In this document: piece after piece, positions 54,349-62,158 of the stretch
Position numbering within the stretch: the stretch's first letter is position 1
Layout: each line of letters starts with the position of its first letter
NCBI GenBank assembly: GCA_029256015.1
Contig: JAQSYQ010000013.1
Coordinates: 1-62,158, forward strand
Length of the DNA: 62,158 nucleotides
Direction of reading: 5' to 3'
From: Gammaproteobacteria bacterium
Lineage (GTDB): Bacteria > Pseudomonadota > Gammaproteobacteria > Francisellales > CACEW01
Program-made: the position numbers and the translations under genes
The notes under the pieces: model-generated
The model's database searches: none
What the model was told of the DNA's origin: nothing
Seen by the model: only the letters and a program-made list of their open reading frames with translations

Positions 54349-55148
54349 GGTTTTGCGGCAGCTTCTATTTCTGTCTTTTTTGCTTCTAGCAGCTTTTTCC
54401 AGGGGCCTTCGGTTATATAAAAGCTTATTGTAGTGTCGGCTTTATCGGCAATCGCTTTTGCCACTCTGTCCGCATAACTTAAGAATGGAGATAAAAATGC
54501 CATTCCAAGGTTGGTAAAGTGGAAGCATCCAGCAAGTACCGCTTCTCCGCCATAGGCTTCAATATATTTTAGTAAAGCTCGAGGAGTATCTTTAGGTGAA
54601 AAAACGAGTCCAAGGAAAGGGTCGCCAATAACGGCATCAGCCGGTAAAGACCGGAGGAAATCAACAATCGATTTTCCTTGGAAAGAACGATCGGGACTTT
54701 TGGCCAAGTTTGCTACTATAAATTGATGGCCTCTTTCCATTCCCGGGCTGGCTTTAGGAAATGTGACATGTACAATGCTAAGATTGCCAAAGCCCCTTAA
54801 TATCATTTCTGCTGCAAGTTTATCTGAACACTCAGCGCATTCGCCTATATGCAAGGATCCCACAGCTAAGCTTGCCGTGAAGTTATGGGGGAACTTGCCA
54901 AGGCTAAAGTCCCCTAGCATGGGGTGGGTTTCTTTTTCGAAATGCTCAAGTATATAACGCGAGGCCAGCATTCGCGCGTTGGTAAATTTTTCTTTGAATA
55001 CTTGTAATGCCTGAGGAACGCCAGGGTGACTATGGTAATAAGGGTGGTCTTGCCTTGGCAAAAGATGATTTGAGCTTAATATAGCGCTTCTTACTTTTGT
55101 GACCAGTTCAAGCATTTCTTCCTGTTTGATATCTTTAGCTTTGAACAT
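54345..55148 (-). CDS. Possible Cys/His/Asp hydrolase in the place of prmC, unknown
   Basis: I do not recognise the 267-residue family. A pattern seen in papain-like enzymes is present: GECAECSDKLAAEMILRG (C104, C107), ERGHQFIVAN (H141) and VIGDPFLG (D176), spaced as a plausible Cys-His-Asp triad. No signal peptide is present. The ATG lies one base after the prfA stop, with GGGAGA overlapping the end of prfA, so it is translationally coupled to prfA. That position normally belongs to prmC, which is elsewhere here. Function is inference only. Confidence 0.6.
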   Translation of the reverse strand: MFKAKDIKQEEMLELVTKVRSAILSSNHLLPRQDHPYYHSHPGVPQALQVFKEKFTNARMLASRYILEHFEKETHPMLGDFSLGKFPHNFTASLAVGSLHIGECAECSDKLAAEMILRGFGNLSIVHVTFPKASPGMERGHQFIVANLAKSPDRSFQGKSIVDFLRSLPADAVIGDPFLGLVFSPKDTPRALLKYIEAYGGEAVLAGCFHFTNLGMAFLSPFLSYADRVAKAIADKADTTISFYITEGPWKKLLEAKKTEIEAAAKP

Positions 55149-55149
55149 T

Positions 55150-56232
55150 CTATTCTCCCATTTGGGCTAGCAGGTCGGCCTGATGTTCTGCTGCTAATGG
55201 CCTTATTACAGGGCCAAGGTCTCCTTCCATAATTTCATCGAGTTTATAAAGCGTTAAGTTGATGCGATGGTCGGTGAGGCGGCCTTGTGGGAAATTGTAA
55301 GTTCTGATTCTTTCTGAGCGGTCACCCGTTCCTACTAGGTTACGGCGGGTGGCAGCTTGCTGGGCTCGCTGCTTATCTTGTTCAGAAGAAAGCAGTTTAG
55401 CCTGAAGCAATGACATTGCTCTGGCGCGGTTTTTATGTTGGGAGCGCTCATCCTGGCATTCTACGACCACTCCAGTTGGAATATGGGTAATCCTAATAGC
55501 TGAGTCAGTTTTGTTAACGTGCTGACCGCCCGCACCTGAGGCTCTAAATGTATCGACTTTAAGATCGGCTGGATTAATATTAAATTCTTCGATTTCTTTG
55601 GCTTCTGGCATCACCGCAACGGTACAAGTTGAGGTATGTACTCGGCCCTGAGATTCGGTGACGGGGACTCTTTGCACTCTATGAGCGCCGGATTCAAATT
55701 TGAGTTGAGAGAAAACTCTATCACCTTCAATTCTGACAATAATTTCTTTATAGCCGCCATGCTCTCCACCATTGGAGTTAATGACTTCAACTCGCCAGCT
55801 TTGAGATTCAGCATAGCGGCTGTACATTCTAAACAGGTCTCCGGCAAAAATAGCGGACTCATCTCCGCCTGCGGCTGCTCGGATTTCTAAAAATACGTTG
55901 GCGGTGTCATTGGGATCGCTTGGCAAGAGCAGTACCTGCAATGCATCGTTAAGCTCTTCTCGTTTGGCTTTGGCAGATTTTAATTCTTCCTGAGCCAGTT
56001 CGCGCATTTCGGCATCGCTGTCGTTTAGCATTTGCTCGGCATTAGCCAGGTTTTCTTCATTGGCTTGAAATTCGTTAAAGCATTTTACGATAGGCTCAAT
56101 ATGCGCGTATTCTTTGGAAAGATCACGAAATTGATTTTGATTGTTGATAATTTCAGGAGTATTTAATAAAGCGCCTACTTCCTGATAGCGGTCCAAGAGT
56201 TGTTCAAGTTTTTTGCGGATAGAATCTTTCAT
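55150..56232 (-). CDS. prfA: Peptide chain release factor 1
   Basis: RF1 ends translation at UAA and UAG. The 360-residue protein carries the PVT tripeptide (190-192; PxT stop-codon motif, PAT in E. coli) and the GGQ motif (235-237 in [15 protein letters not shown]). I chose the ATG at 56232 by homology; the frame is open 25 codons further through a palindromic repeat. hemA, usually upstream, is missing: lolB lies divergently instead. Downstream is a coupled unknown gene. Confidence 0.96.
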   Translation of the reverse strand: MKDSIRKKLEQLLDRYQEVGALLNTPEIINNQNQFRDLSKEYAHIEPIVKCFNEFQANEENLANAEQMLNDSDAEMRELAQEELKSAKAKREELNDALQVLLLPSDPNDTANVFLEIRAAAGGDESAIFAGDLFRMYSRYAESQSWRVEVINSNGGEHGGYKEIIVRIEGDRVFSQLKFESGAHRVQRVPVTESQGRVHTSTCTVAVMPEAKEIEEFNINPADLKVDTFRASGAGGQHVNKTDSAIRITHIPTGVVVECQDERSQHKNRARAMSLLQAKLLSSEQDKQRAQQAATRRNLVGTGDRSERIRTYNFPQGRLTDHRINLTLYKLDEIMEGDLGPVIRPLAAEHQADLLAQMGE

Positions 56233-56248
56233 ATTATCACTTCTGCTT

Positions 56249-56278
56249 GTCATTCCCGACTTGATCGGGAATCCAGGT
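56249..56278. repeat. Short palindromic repeat (type C) upstream of prfA
   Basis: TGTCATTCCCGACTTGATCG continues GGAATCCAGG, forming a stem CATTCCCGA / TCGGGAATC. It is related to 53391-53420. Confidence 0.65.
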
Positions 56279-56370
56279 TTTAATTTAGCTTGTGCAAATC
56301 TTAGCACAGCTTAGCCTGGTCTTCATCCATTTTGCGTGTTTAAATATAGCAAACTCATTAGGAGAATAAG

Positions 56371-56970
56371 GTGAGATTGATAAGAAACTTACTGCTAGGT
56401 CTGTGCTTAGCTTTGCTGGCAGCTTGTGCGCCTCAACAAGTTTTAAAGCCTGTAGCGAACCCTTCGGCAGCTTGGCAGCATTATTCCATTCAGATGAATG
56501 CAATAAGTAATTGGCAGGCTTCCGGGGAAATGGGAATCCGCAATGCTAATCAAGCTGTGAGCGCGAATTTCAACTGGAAGCAAAGCGGCAGCCAGTTTGT
56601 TATTTCACTTTCAGGCCCACTTAACTTAGGCGAGGAAATGCTAGAGGGGCAGCCTGGTCAAATCAGTTTGACTGATGGCAAAGGTCAAGTTGTAAAAGCT
56701 GATAATGCAGAAGATTTAATGCAGCAAGAGCTGGGTTGGTCTATGCCGGTTGAGGGGCTTGTATACTGGATTAGGGCCTTGCCGGTGCCCGGTGTTTCTC
56801 AACAAACAACGCTTAATAATAACGGTAGTTTAGCTACGTTGAACCAACAGAATTGGACTATTGCTTACCAAAGCTATATTGTGGTTAAGGGTCTTCCACT
56901 GCCGCATAAGATAATTATGCAGCAAGGACCTTGGCGAATCATTGTTGTAATCAATGATTGGCAACTATAA
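56371..56970 (+). CDS. lolB: Outer-membrane lipoprotein receptor LolB
   Basis: LolB inserts lipoproteins into the inner leaflet of the outer membrane. The 199-residue protein has a lipoprotein signal with lipobox LLAAC (C19) and the family segments WQASGEMGIRN, FNWKQSGSQFVISLSGPL and VEGLVYWIRALPVPG. It starts at GTG with AGGAG upstream. ispE, which commonly follows lolB, is absent; tRNA-Gln and prs come next. Confidence 0.94.
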   Translation: MRLIRNLLLGLCLALLAACAPQQVLKPVANPSAAWQHYSIQMNAISNWQASGEMGIRNANQAVSANFNWKQSGSQFVISLSGPLNLGEEMLEGQPGQISLTDGKGQVVKADNAEDLMQQELGWSMPVEGLVYWIRALPVPGVSQQTTLNNNGSLATLNQQNWTIAYQSYIVVKGLPLPHKIIMQQGPWRIIVVINDWQL

Positions 56971-56992
56971 TAATTTTGTGTGAGAAAATTCC

Positions 56993-57021
56993 TTGACAGC
57001 GACAGCTCAATTCGCGAAAAT
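56993..57021 (+). promoter_or_regulatory. Promoter of tRNA-Gln (and prs)
   Basis: TTGACA at 56993-56998 and GAAAAT at 57016-57021 are separated by 17 bases. The downstream ACCGCTCGC resembles the G/C-rich discriminator of growth-rate-controlled stable-RNA promoters; a near-identical CCGCTCGC follows the -10 of rplY. A leader hairpin GATTGC..GCAATC lies at 57037-57053. Confidence 0.6.
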
Positions 57022-57055
57022 ACCGCTCGCTAACTGATTGCTGCTTGCAATCAAT

Positions 57056-57130
57056 TGGGCTGTCGCCAAGCGGTAAGGCACCGGGTTTTGATCCCGGCAT
57101 TCCCAGGTTCGAATCCTGGCAGCCCAACCA
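57056..57130 (+). tRNA. tRNA-Gln (anticodon TTG)
   Basis: A full cloverleaf is visible. The acceptor is TGGGCTG paired with CAGCCCA, then discriminator A and an encoded CCA. The anticodon stem CCGGG/CCCGG encloses the loop TTTTGAT, so the anticodon is TTG, reading CAA (and CAG). The T-arm is CCAGG-TTCGAAT-CCTGG. The tRNA ends only 17 bases before the prs start codon. Confidence 0.97.
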
Positions 57131-57147
57131 GTTTTGTTCTATTCTAT

Positions 57148-58086
57148 ATGTTATTTAGCGGTAATGCCAATCCTGCTTTAGCTAATGCGATTGCTGATAA
57201 TTTAGGAATTAGCCTTGGCAATGCCACAGTCGGCACTTTTAGTGACGGTGAGACCCAAGTTGAAATTTTCGATAACGTTCGTGGTCGAGATGTATTTATT
57301 ATTCAATCTACTTGTCCTCCAACCAATAATAACTTAATGGAACTCGTTGCGATGATTGATGCTTTGCGTCGCTCATCAGCAGCTCGTATTACTGCGGTCA
57401 TGCCTTATTTTGGTTACGCCAGACAAGATAGACGTATTCGTTCTTCCAGGGTGCCTATTACTGCAAGGGTAGTGGCTGATATTTTAGCAACCGTAGGGGT
57501 CGATAGAATCTTAACGGTTGATATTCACGCTGAGCAGATTCAGGGGTTTTTCCATATCCCGCTTGATAACGTCTATGGTAGCCCCGTGATATTTGACTAC
57601 CTAAGAAATCAAAAGCTGCATAATCCTATCGTGGTGTCCCCTGATGTCGGTGGAGTGGTAAGAGCAAGAGCCATGGCGAAACGTATGGACTGCGATTTAG
57701 CAATTATTGATAAGCGCAGACCTAAAGCTAACGAAGCTCAAATTATGCATATTATTGGTGAAGTAGAAGGGCGTCATTGCTTGATTTTTGATGACATCGT
57801 CGATACCGCCGGTACTTTGTGTAAAGCAGCGACTGCTTTAAAAGAGCATGGTGCAACCAAAGTTTCAGCTTATTGCATTCATCCTGTTTTATCGGGCAAT
57901 GCGATTCAAAATATTGAAAATTCAGAACTAGAAGAGCTTGTTGTTACTGACTCTATCCCATTACGCGGAGCTGCTTTGCAATGTTCCAGAATTAAGTCAT
58001 TAAGTCTGGCTAAAATGCTGTCTGAGACCATTCGACGAGTTAACAACGAAGAATCCATTAGTGTAATGTTTTCGGAATATAAATAA
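57148..58086 (+). CDS. prs: Ribose-phosphate pyrophosphokinase
   Basis: Prs makes PRPP from ribose-5-phosphate for nucleotide, His and Trp synthesis. The 312-residue protein shows [40 protein letters not shown] and the PRPP loop [11 protein letters not shown] chose ATG 57148, where homology begins; the frame runs open through the tRNA. No clear ribosome-binding site is present in the 17 bases after the tRNA, so translation signals on the processed mRNA are unusual. Confidence 0.95.
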   Translation: MLFSGNANPALANAIADNLGISLGNATVGTFSDGETQVEIFDNVRGRDVFIIQSTCPPTNNNLMELVAMIDALRRSSAARITAVMPYFGYARQDRRIRSSRVPITARVVADILATVGVDRILTVDIHAEQIQGFFHIPLDNVYGSPVIFDYLRNQKLHNPIVVSPDVGGVVRARAMAKRMDCDLAIIDKRRPKANEAQIMHIIGEVEGRHCLIFDDIVDTAGTLCKAATALKEHGATKVSAYCIHPVLSGNAIQNIENSELEELVVTDSIPLRGAALQCSRIKSLSLAKMLSETIRRVNNEESISVMFSEYK

Positions 58087-58090
58087 GTAT

Positions 58091-58347
58091 ATCAGGGTAT
58101 GCTCAGTTTGAATTAAATCAAACCTGGTATTATTTTCGTTACTCTGCACAAGCTTATTCTTGTAAAAATGTCACTCAAGCTTAAGATCAGGCATAACAGA
58201 CGTTCCTGATCTCGTATGCCTCATGCTGCATCCGTTGCGACATCCTTCAGCTCTACAATCTTGAGCCTTATTTTTCCAAGCGCTTGCGACCACGAGCAAC
58301 GACAATAATACCAGGATTAATGCCAATCAATTCAAACTGGGTATACT
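58091..58347. repeat. Long imperfect inverted repeat between prs and the ankyrin-OTU gene
   Basis: The outer arms match in inverted orientation: CAGTTTGAATT and CTGGTATTATTTTCGTTACTC on the left correspond to reverse-complement blocks on the right. The centre has a perfect AGATCAGG (58184-58191) / CCTGATCT (58205-58212) stem. It looks like a MITE-like or palindromic intergenic element of ~257 bases. The rest of the 339-base gap (58348-58425) is A/T-rich with no clear promoter. Confidence 0.65.
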
Positions 58348-58425
58348 AAGCCAGCTCTGTGCGCCTTTGCATCCTTATTTATTCTGTCATAAAGTAAAAT
58401 AGGCAGGGTAGAGAAGGAGTTCACT

Positions 58426-59946
58426 GTGTTTAATGCCATTTTACGCGGGGCTGCTGATTGGGGTCTTACTTCTACTGTAGGTTATTTAGTTCGCCATGGG
58501 GTCTATCCCAATCAAGCAAGCTCACATTATGAAACAGCCTTATATAAAGCCGTAAAGAACGGACATTTGCGTACTGTTGCAACTTTGCTTGCAGAGAGAG
58601 CAAATCCTAATATTCCGGACAGAAATGCTAACTTTCCCTTACATGTTGCCTGTGCTCAAAACAATAGGGCAATGGCCAAGCTATTGTTGGACAACGATGC
58701 ATTGATAGAGGCTCTTAACTTAAAAGCCAGCACCCCGCTTCATGCAGCTGCATATCATGGATCGGCTCGATGTATTGAGTTGTTGCTCGAGCGTGGAGCT
58801 AACGTGAACGCAGTCAATATCAATAATTTTACCCCTTTACAATTCGCTGCGGCTCAAGGCCAATTTCGCGCATTCAAAATCCTGCTTCAGAAAGGTGCAG
58901 ACCCCACCGTTGTTCTTAATATGCAGAGGTTTAATAGAAATGAATTATTAGAAGCGACAAGTTTACTAAAAGAATACACTGCAAGGTGGCGAGAACAGCA
59001 TCGGTTTGATCCTACGCCCCCACAGCAGACCCAAGAGCAAGCTAGCAATGATGCTCAAGATCAAGTTCAGCCTCAAGAAGAGCCGCAAGATCAAGAACCA
59101 TCAAACATTGCAACTCAAGATAAAGCTCAACCTCTTAAGTCAGTGCCGCCTGTTCAAAGCAGGCCCAAATTTTTCACGGGCATTATGCCGGAGTCTGGGC
59201 AAAGGCTGTTTTTTAAAGAGACGCTTATCACTCCGAATGGCAATTGTGGTTTTGCTGCTTTTGCGGAAAATTTCAGCATAGGAGCTGTATCAGAGGTAAG
59301 AACTGATGTAGCCAAAACTTTGTGGCGATTGAGAAACAATGAAACAGACCGCCATAGCTTGGGCGAAGAAATTCTCACTCTGATACTTGATAGAGAGTGG
59401 TTTCATCGAACAACGGGCAGCGAGATTTCTACTGTTCTTAGGCCTCAGTTAGCTAAAGAAGCAAAAGAAATCGCTGCTTTATATATGATGTATACGCTCT
59501 TCAACCAAGAAGAAGTAAAACAAGTCATCGATGATTATTGCCAAAGCAAAAGGATGTATAGTTATTATGTAATGGGCTTAAAGGACTTTCATTGGTTGGC
59601 GCCTACTAGTGCTTGCCTTTATGCCAGAGAAAAAGGTGTAAATTTGTTCATTTGGAGGCCTGGTAGGCAAGAGGGTGAGTTGGTTTTGGAGTCTCGTCAA
59701 GAAAGTTTTAATGGGCCGCCGGTTCATTTATTTCATAAGCCTGATTTTAATCACTTCGACCGTTTAGAGCCAGTGTCGGAGCCCTCGCCTGAACAACGGC
59801 CTGGCGAGAGTACTCGAGAGCTTCCTGCATCAGCTTCAGCAGTAAGAGCGGCACTAATGCGGAGCCTTAAGCTTCCTTCTGGGATACAAATGCCTGTTGT
59901 GCATGAGTCACCTACAAGCGATACTAGCAGCGGCTGGGAATTTTGA
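58426..59946 (+). CDS. Ankyrin-repeat protein with OTU-type cysteine protease domain
   Basis: The 506-residue protein has four ankyrin repeats (about 35-165: [60 protein letters not shown]). A Gln/Pro-rich linker (195-245) follows, then a domain with OTU deubiquitinase marks: [12 protein letters not shown] (N271-G-N-C274, for the family DGNC), [20 protein letters not shown], and [15 protein letters not shown] with H443. This suggests a ubiquitin-cleaving effector. It starts at GTG with AAGGAG seven bases upstream. It splits prs from rplY. Confidence 0.75.
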   Translation: MFNAILRGAADWGLTSTVGYLVRHGVYPNQASSHYETALYKAVKNGHLRTVATLLAERANPNIPDRNANFPLHVACAQNNRAMAKLLLDNDALIEALNLKASTPLHAAAYHGSARCIELLLERGANVNAVNINNFTPLQFAAAQGQFRAFKILLQKGADPTVVLNMQRFNRNELLEATSLLKEYTARWREQHRFDPTPPQQTQEQASNDAQDQVQPQEEPQDQEPSNIATQDKAQPLKSVPPVQSRPKFFTGIMPESGQRLFFKETLITPNGNCGFAAFAENFSIGAVSEVRTDVAKTLWRLRNNETDRHSLGEEILTLILDREWFHRTTGSEISTVLRPQLAKEAKEIAALYMMYTLFNQEEVKQVIDDYCQSKRMYSYYVMGLKDFHWLAPTSACLYAREKGVNLFIWRPGRQEGELVLESRQESFNGPPVHLFHKPDFNHFDRLEPVSEPSPEQRPGESTRELPASASAVRAALMRSLKLPSGIQMPVVHESPTSDTSSGWEF

Positions 59947-59956
59947 TAGGATAGCA

Positions 59957-60511
59957 ATGCCAGAAATTTATATTAGTACCGATATTGAAACCAATGGCCC
60001 CATGCCGGGCGCTCATTCCATGCTAAGTTTTGCCTCAGCTGCATTTTTGGAAGACGGGAGCATAATCGGCAGTTTCTCAGCTAATTTAGAGCTTTTGCCT
60101 GATTTAAGCTCAGACCCTGTCACCATGGCATGGTGGCAAACTGAGCCTCTAGCTTGGGCAAAATCTCGAGAAAACTTGGAGTCCCCGCGCATTGCAATGC
60201 TCAAGTATTTGGCCTGGCTAAAGTCTTTAAAAGGCAGGCTGGTTTTTGTGGGCTATCCGGTGGCTTTTGATTTTGGCTTCATTTATTGGTATTTGATAAA
60301 ATTTGCCGGCGAAAATCCTTTTGGATTTAATGCATTGGATATCAAGACCTATGCCATGGCTGTGTTAAAGCAAGAATATAAGCAATCTGTTAAGGTTAAT
60401 TTACCAAAAGAGTGGTTTAGAGAGGACTTGCCTCATACTCATGTCGCCCTTGATGATGCCCTAGAGCAAGGCTATTTATTCTGCAAGATGTTGTCTTCTA
60501 ATAAAAGCTAG
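59957..60511 (+). CDS. DEDDh-type 3'-5' exonuclease
   Basis: The 184-residue protein has the DnaQ/RNase T-like residues D9 and E11 (ISTDIETNG), D105 ([10 protein letters not shown]), H162 and D167 ([12 protein letters not shown]), so it should trim DNA or RNA 3' ends. The specific role is unknown. I chose ATG 59957 with AGGA 8 bases upstream. It follows the ankyrin-OTU gene after 10 bases, probably in the same transcript. Confidence 0.85.
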   Translation: MPEIYISTDIETNGPMPGAHSMLSFASAAFLEDGSIIGSFSANLELLPDLSSDPVTMAWWQTEPLAWAKSRENLESPRIAMLKYLAWLKSLKGRLVFVGYPVAFDFGFIYWYLIKFAGENPFGFNALDIKTYAMAVLKQEYKQSVKVNLPKEWFREDLPHTHVALDDALEQGYLFCKMLSSNKS

Positions 60512-60532
60512 CTTTTTCGCCAATTCCTGTGT

Positions 60533-60547
60533 TAAAATCCGCTCGCC
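60533..60547 (+). promoter_or_regulatory. -10 and discriminator of the rplY promoter
   Basis: TAAAAT is followed by CCGCTCGCC, nearly the same discriminator as at tRNA-Gln (ACCGCTCGC). The -35 is weak. A GCTAT/ATAGC hairpin lies in the leader at 60551-60568. The pattern suggests growth-rate control. Confidence 0.45.
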
Positions 60548-60596
60548 TTTGCTATTGGTCGCGATAGCGGGCTTACATTTAAATTAAGGAATAAAC

Positions 60597-61286
60597 ATGA
60601 GACTACATTTAAAATTACATGCCAATACCCGTGGTGATTTGGGGAGGGGTGCGAGCCGCCGCCTGCGCCGTGATGGTATGGTTCCAGTGGTGATTTACGG
60701 AGCTGAAAAGCCCGCTCAATCTGCCGTGATCGATCATAACGTTTTAGCCAATGCTTTGGCTAACGAAGCCTTCTATACCTCAATCGTTGATATGAGCATT
60801 GACGGTGTTGACCAACAAGTCATTATCAAAGACTTACAACGTCACCCATACAAGCCAAAGATTTTGCACGCTGATTTCTTGCGTATTAGTGAAAAAACCG
60901 AACTTCGCGTACATGTTCCATTACACTTCGTGGGCGATTCCCCTGCAGTTAAAGCAGGCGGTGTTATTAACCACATGGTGAACGAAGTTGAAGTGAGCTG
61001 CTTACCTAAAGACATGCCTGAATTTATCGAAGTTGATCTTTCCGGCTTACAAATGGACGAGTCCATTCATTTGTCTCAAATCAAACTGCCAGCTGGCCTT
61101 AAACTGGTTACCTTGCAACATGGTAATGACTTGCCAGTAGTAAGCGTACACGTGCCAAGAGCAGTTAAAGAAGATGAAGCTCCAGCTGCTGAAGCCGCTG
61201 AAGGTGCAGCTCCTGCTGACGCTAAGAAAGCCGACGCTGCTGCTAAACCTGCAGACGCTGCAAAAAAACCAGAAGCTAAAAAATAA
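60597..61286 (+). CDS. rplY: 50S ribosomal protein L25/general stress protein Ctc
   Basis: L25 binds 5S rRNA. The 229-residue protein is the long Ctc/TL5 form: L25 domain (about 1-90, RGASRRLRRDGMVPVVIYG), a C-terminal beta domain (VPLHFVGDSPAVKAGG) and a low-complexity Ala/Lys tail (AAKPADAAKKPEAKK). An AAGGAAT site precedes the ATG. rplY-pth-ychF is a conserved order; prs normally lies just before. Confidence 0.96.
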   Translation: MRLHLKLHANTRGDLGRGASRRLRRDGMVPVVIYGAEKPAQSAVIDHNVLANALANEAFYTSIVDMSIDGVDQQVIIKDLQRHPYKPKILHADFLRISEKTELRVHVPLHFVGDSPAVKAGGVINHMVNEVEVSCLPKDMPEFIEVDLSGLQMDESIHLSQIKLPAGLKLVTLQHGNDLPVVSVHVPRAVKEDEAPAAEAAEGAAPADAKKADAAAKPADAAKKPEAKK

Positions 61287-61297
61287 GCAGAATAGTC

Positions 61298-61879
61298 TTG
61301 TCGGGACTTCAGCTTATTGTAGGATTGGCCAATCCGGGCGCAGAATACGCCCGGACTCGGCACAATGCAGGCGCTTGGTTTGTCGAAACTCTAGCAGCCG
61401 AATTCAAATCCAGCTTGCAGCATGAAAATAAGTTTCATGGACTCACAGGCAAATTTGAGCTAAATAATCATACTTGCCGTCTTTTAATTCCCACTACCTA
61501 TATGAACAACAGCGGGCTATCTATATTGTCCCTAGCTGTCTTTTATAAGATTTTGCCTCAGCAAATTTTAATCGTACATGATGAGTTAGATTTGCCGGTA
61601 GGCGAGGTGAGATTAAAGTTGGCCGGCGGTCACGGCGGGCATAACGGCTTGCGTGATATTATGGCTCATCTCAATACCCAAGATTTTTATAGACTCAGGA
61701 TAGGCATAGGCCATCCTGGAAACAAAGACAGGGTCGCGGACTATGTCTTGCATGCGCCTTCAAAAGAAGAAGAGCTTAGCATTCATCATTCGATAGCAGA
61801 TGCAATGAAAGTATTGCCTGATATGTTGGAAGGCAAAATGCAGCAGGCCATGACCAAGCTGCACTCGCTAAGTAAGTAA
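61298..61879 (+). CDS. pth: Peptidyl-tRNA hydrolase
   Basis: Pth recycles peptidyl-tRNAs dropped by ribosomes. The 193-residue protein shows LIVGLANPGAEYARTRHNAG (N and catalytic H), PTTYMNNSG and VHDELDLPVGEVRLK, GGHGGHNGLRDI. It starts at TTG 11 bases after rplY with only a weak ribosome-binding site, so coupling is likely. A palindromic element follows. Confidence 0.95.
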   Translation: MSGLQLIVGLANPGAEYARTRHNAGAWFVETLAAEFKSSLQHENKFHGLTGKFELNNHTCRLLIPTTYMNNSGLSILSLAVFYKILPQQILIVHDELDLPVGEVRLKLAGGHGGHNGLRDIMAHLNTQDFYRLRIGIGHPGNKDRVADYVLHAPSKEEELSIHHSIADAMKVLPDMLEGKMQQAMTKLHSLSK

Positions 61880-61890
61880 GCCAAAACTAT

Positions 61891-62008
61891 AATATTTTCA
61901 GTTTTTGGTTTAATAAAGGCGTCCACAGGCCAAGTACCGGACGATTACTAATACATGAGCAAACTTGGCCGAGAAACAACGAATAGTAAACTAAAAAATG
62001 GAAATATT
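61891..62008. repeat. Full ~118-bp palindromic element before ychF (reverse orientation)
   Basis: The ends AATATTTTCAGTTTTTGG and CTAAAAAATGGAAATATT are inverted repeats. The inside (GGCCAAGTACCGG, then ACTTGGCCGAGAAACAACG) is the reverse complement of the element at 44982-45100. The element ends at the base before the ychF ATG. Confidence 0.75.
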
Positions 62009-62158
62009 ATGGGATTCAAATGTGGAATAGTAGGTCTGCCTAACGTAGGCAAATCCACCTTATTTAACGCTTTAACCAAAGCCGGTATTCAGGCTGAAAA
62101 CTATCCGTTTTGTACCATTGAGCCCAATGTTGGCCGAGTAGCCATGCCTGATCCAAGG
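62009..62158 (+). CDS. ychF: Ribosome-binding GTPase/ATPase YchF (N-terminal part)
   Basis: The first 50 codons of YchF (OLA1 family) are present, cut by the window end. The G1 motif [20 protein letters not shown] and the following [20 protein letters not shown] are characteristic. The pth-ychF order is conserved. The start codon directly follows a palindromic element, so no ordinary ribosome-binding site precedes it other than GGAAAT. Confidence 0.96.
   Translation, partial: MGFKCGIVGLPNVGKSTLFNALTKAGIQAENYPFCTIEPNVGRVAMPDPR

Noticed and set aside
57055..57147. Prs starting upstream within the tRNA
   Set aside because: The open frame is tRNA-Gln sequence; homology to Prs begins at MLFSGNA.

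Overview
The window is chromosomal DNA of a gammaproteobacterium, most likely a Legionella/Coxiella-type (Legionellales-like), host-associated lineage. The housekeeping gene order is gammaproteobacterial: zipA-ligA, yceD-rpmF-plsX-fabHDG-acpP-fabF-tmk, accA-tilS, lolB and tRNA-Gln-prs, and rplY-pth-ychF. Between these blocks lie eukaryotic-like or effector-like genes: four ankyrin proteins (one carrying an OTU-type cysteine-protease domain), an HExxxH metallopeptidase-like protein, a possible Cys/His/Asp hydrolase and several low-complexity proteins. Two ankyrin genes are preceded by TTAA-N7-TTAA boxes like the PmrA boxes of Legionella and Coxiella effector genes. The genus assignment is inference; no rRNA gene is present. 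I see no CRISPR array, transposase or prophage.

Layout. 1-3332: end of secF, zipA, ligA. 3434-8632: an orphan gene, a periplasmic-binding-protein plus hybrid-kinase pair on the minus strand, then a 23-codon peptide gene, a SagB-type flavin dehydrogenase and a second overlapping mini-ORF. 8717-15709: fatty-acid and phospholipid synthesis operon with an attenuator-like terminator between acpP and fabF. 15774-17011: two secreted paralogues sharing one cysteine-paired domain. 17173-21568: MFS carrier, MetN, a MetI-MetQ fusion and TsaB. 21569-31610: two small repeat proteins, msbA, coaX, an ankyrin gene, tolC, leucyl aminopeptidase, gshA and gshB. 31710-39085: small membrane protein, rmuC, a second ankyrin gene, rdgC, a CYTH protein, prmC, a Mth938-like protein and an RpfE-like gene. 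39191-42045: two low-complexity genes separating the RpfE-like gene from recJ. 42110-48589: recJ, fimV-like, accA, tilS, purine nucleoside phosphorylase and a small membrane protein. 48586-55148: DUF1704-like metallopeptidase, ankyrin protein, FAH-family hydrolase, orphan gene, xerD and the possible Cys-hydrolase gene coupled to prfA. 55150-62158: prfA, lolB, tRNA-Gln, prs, ankyrin-OTU gene, DEDDh exonuclease, rplY, pth and the start of ychF.

How the parts work together. The core genes cover envelope lipid supply (fab cluster, msbA, accA), cell division and DNA maintenance (zipA, ligA, recJ, xerD, rdgC, rmuC), translation factors (prfA, prmC, tilS, pth, rplY) and glutathione synthesis. The accessory genes look like host-interaction functions inserted into otherwise conserved operons: next to recJ, in the usual place of prmC behind prfA, and between prs and rplY. 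Several families of palindromic repeats lie in the gaps, one lies in frame inside tilS, and one ~118-bp family sits flush against stop or start codons. The most novel-looking items are the mini-peptide/SagB cassette, the ankyrin-OTU protein, the prfA-coupled possible hydrolase and the HExxxH protein whose ribosome-binding site is buried in a hairpin.
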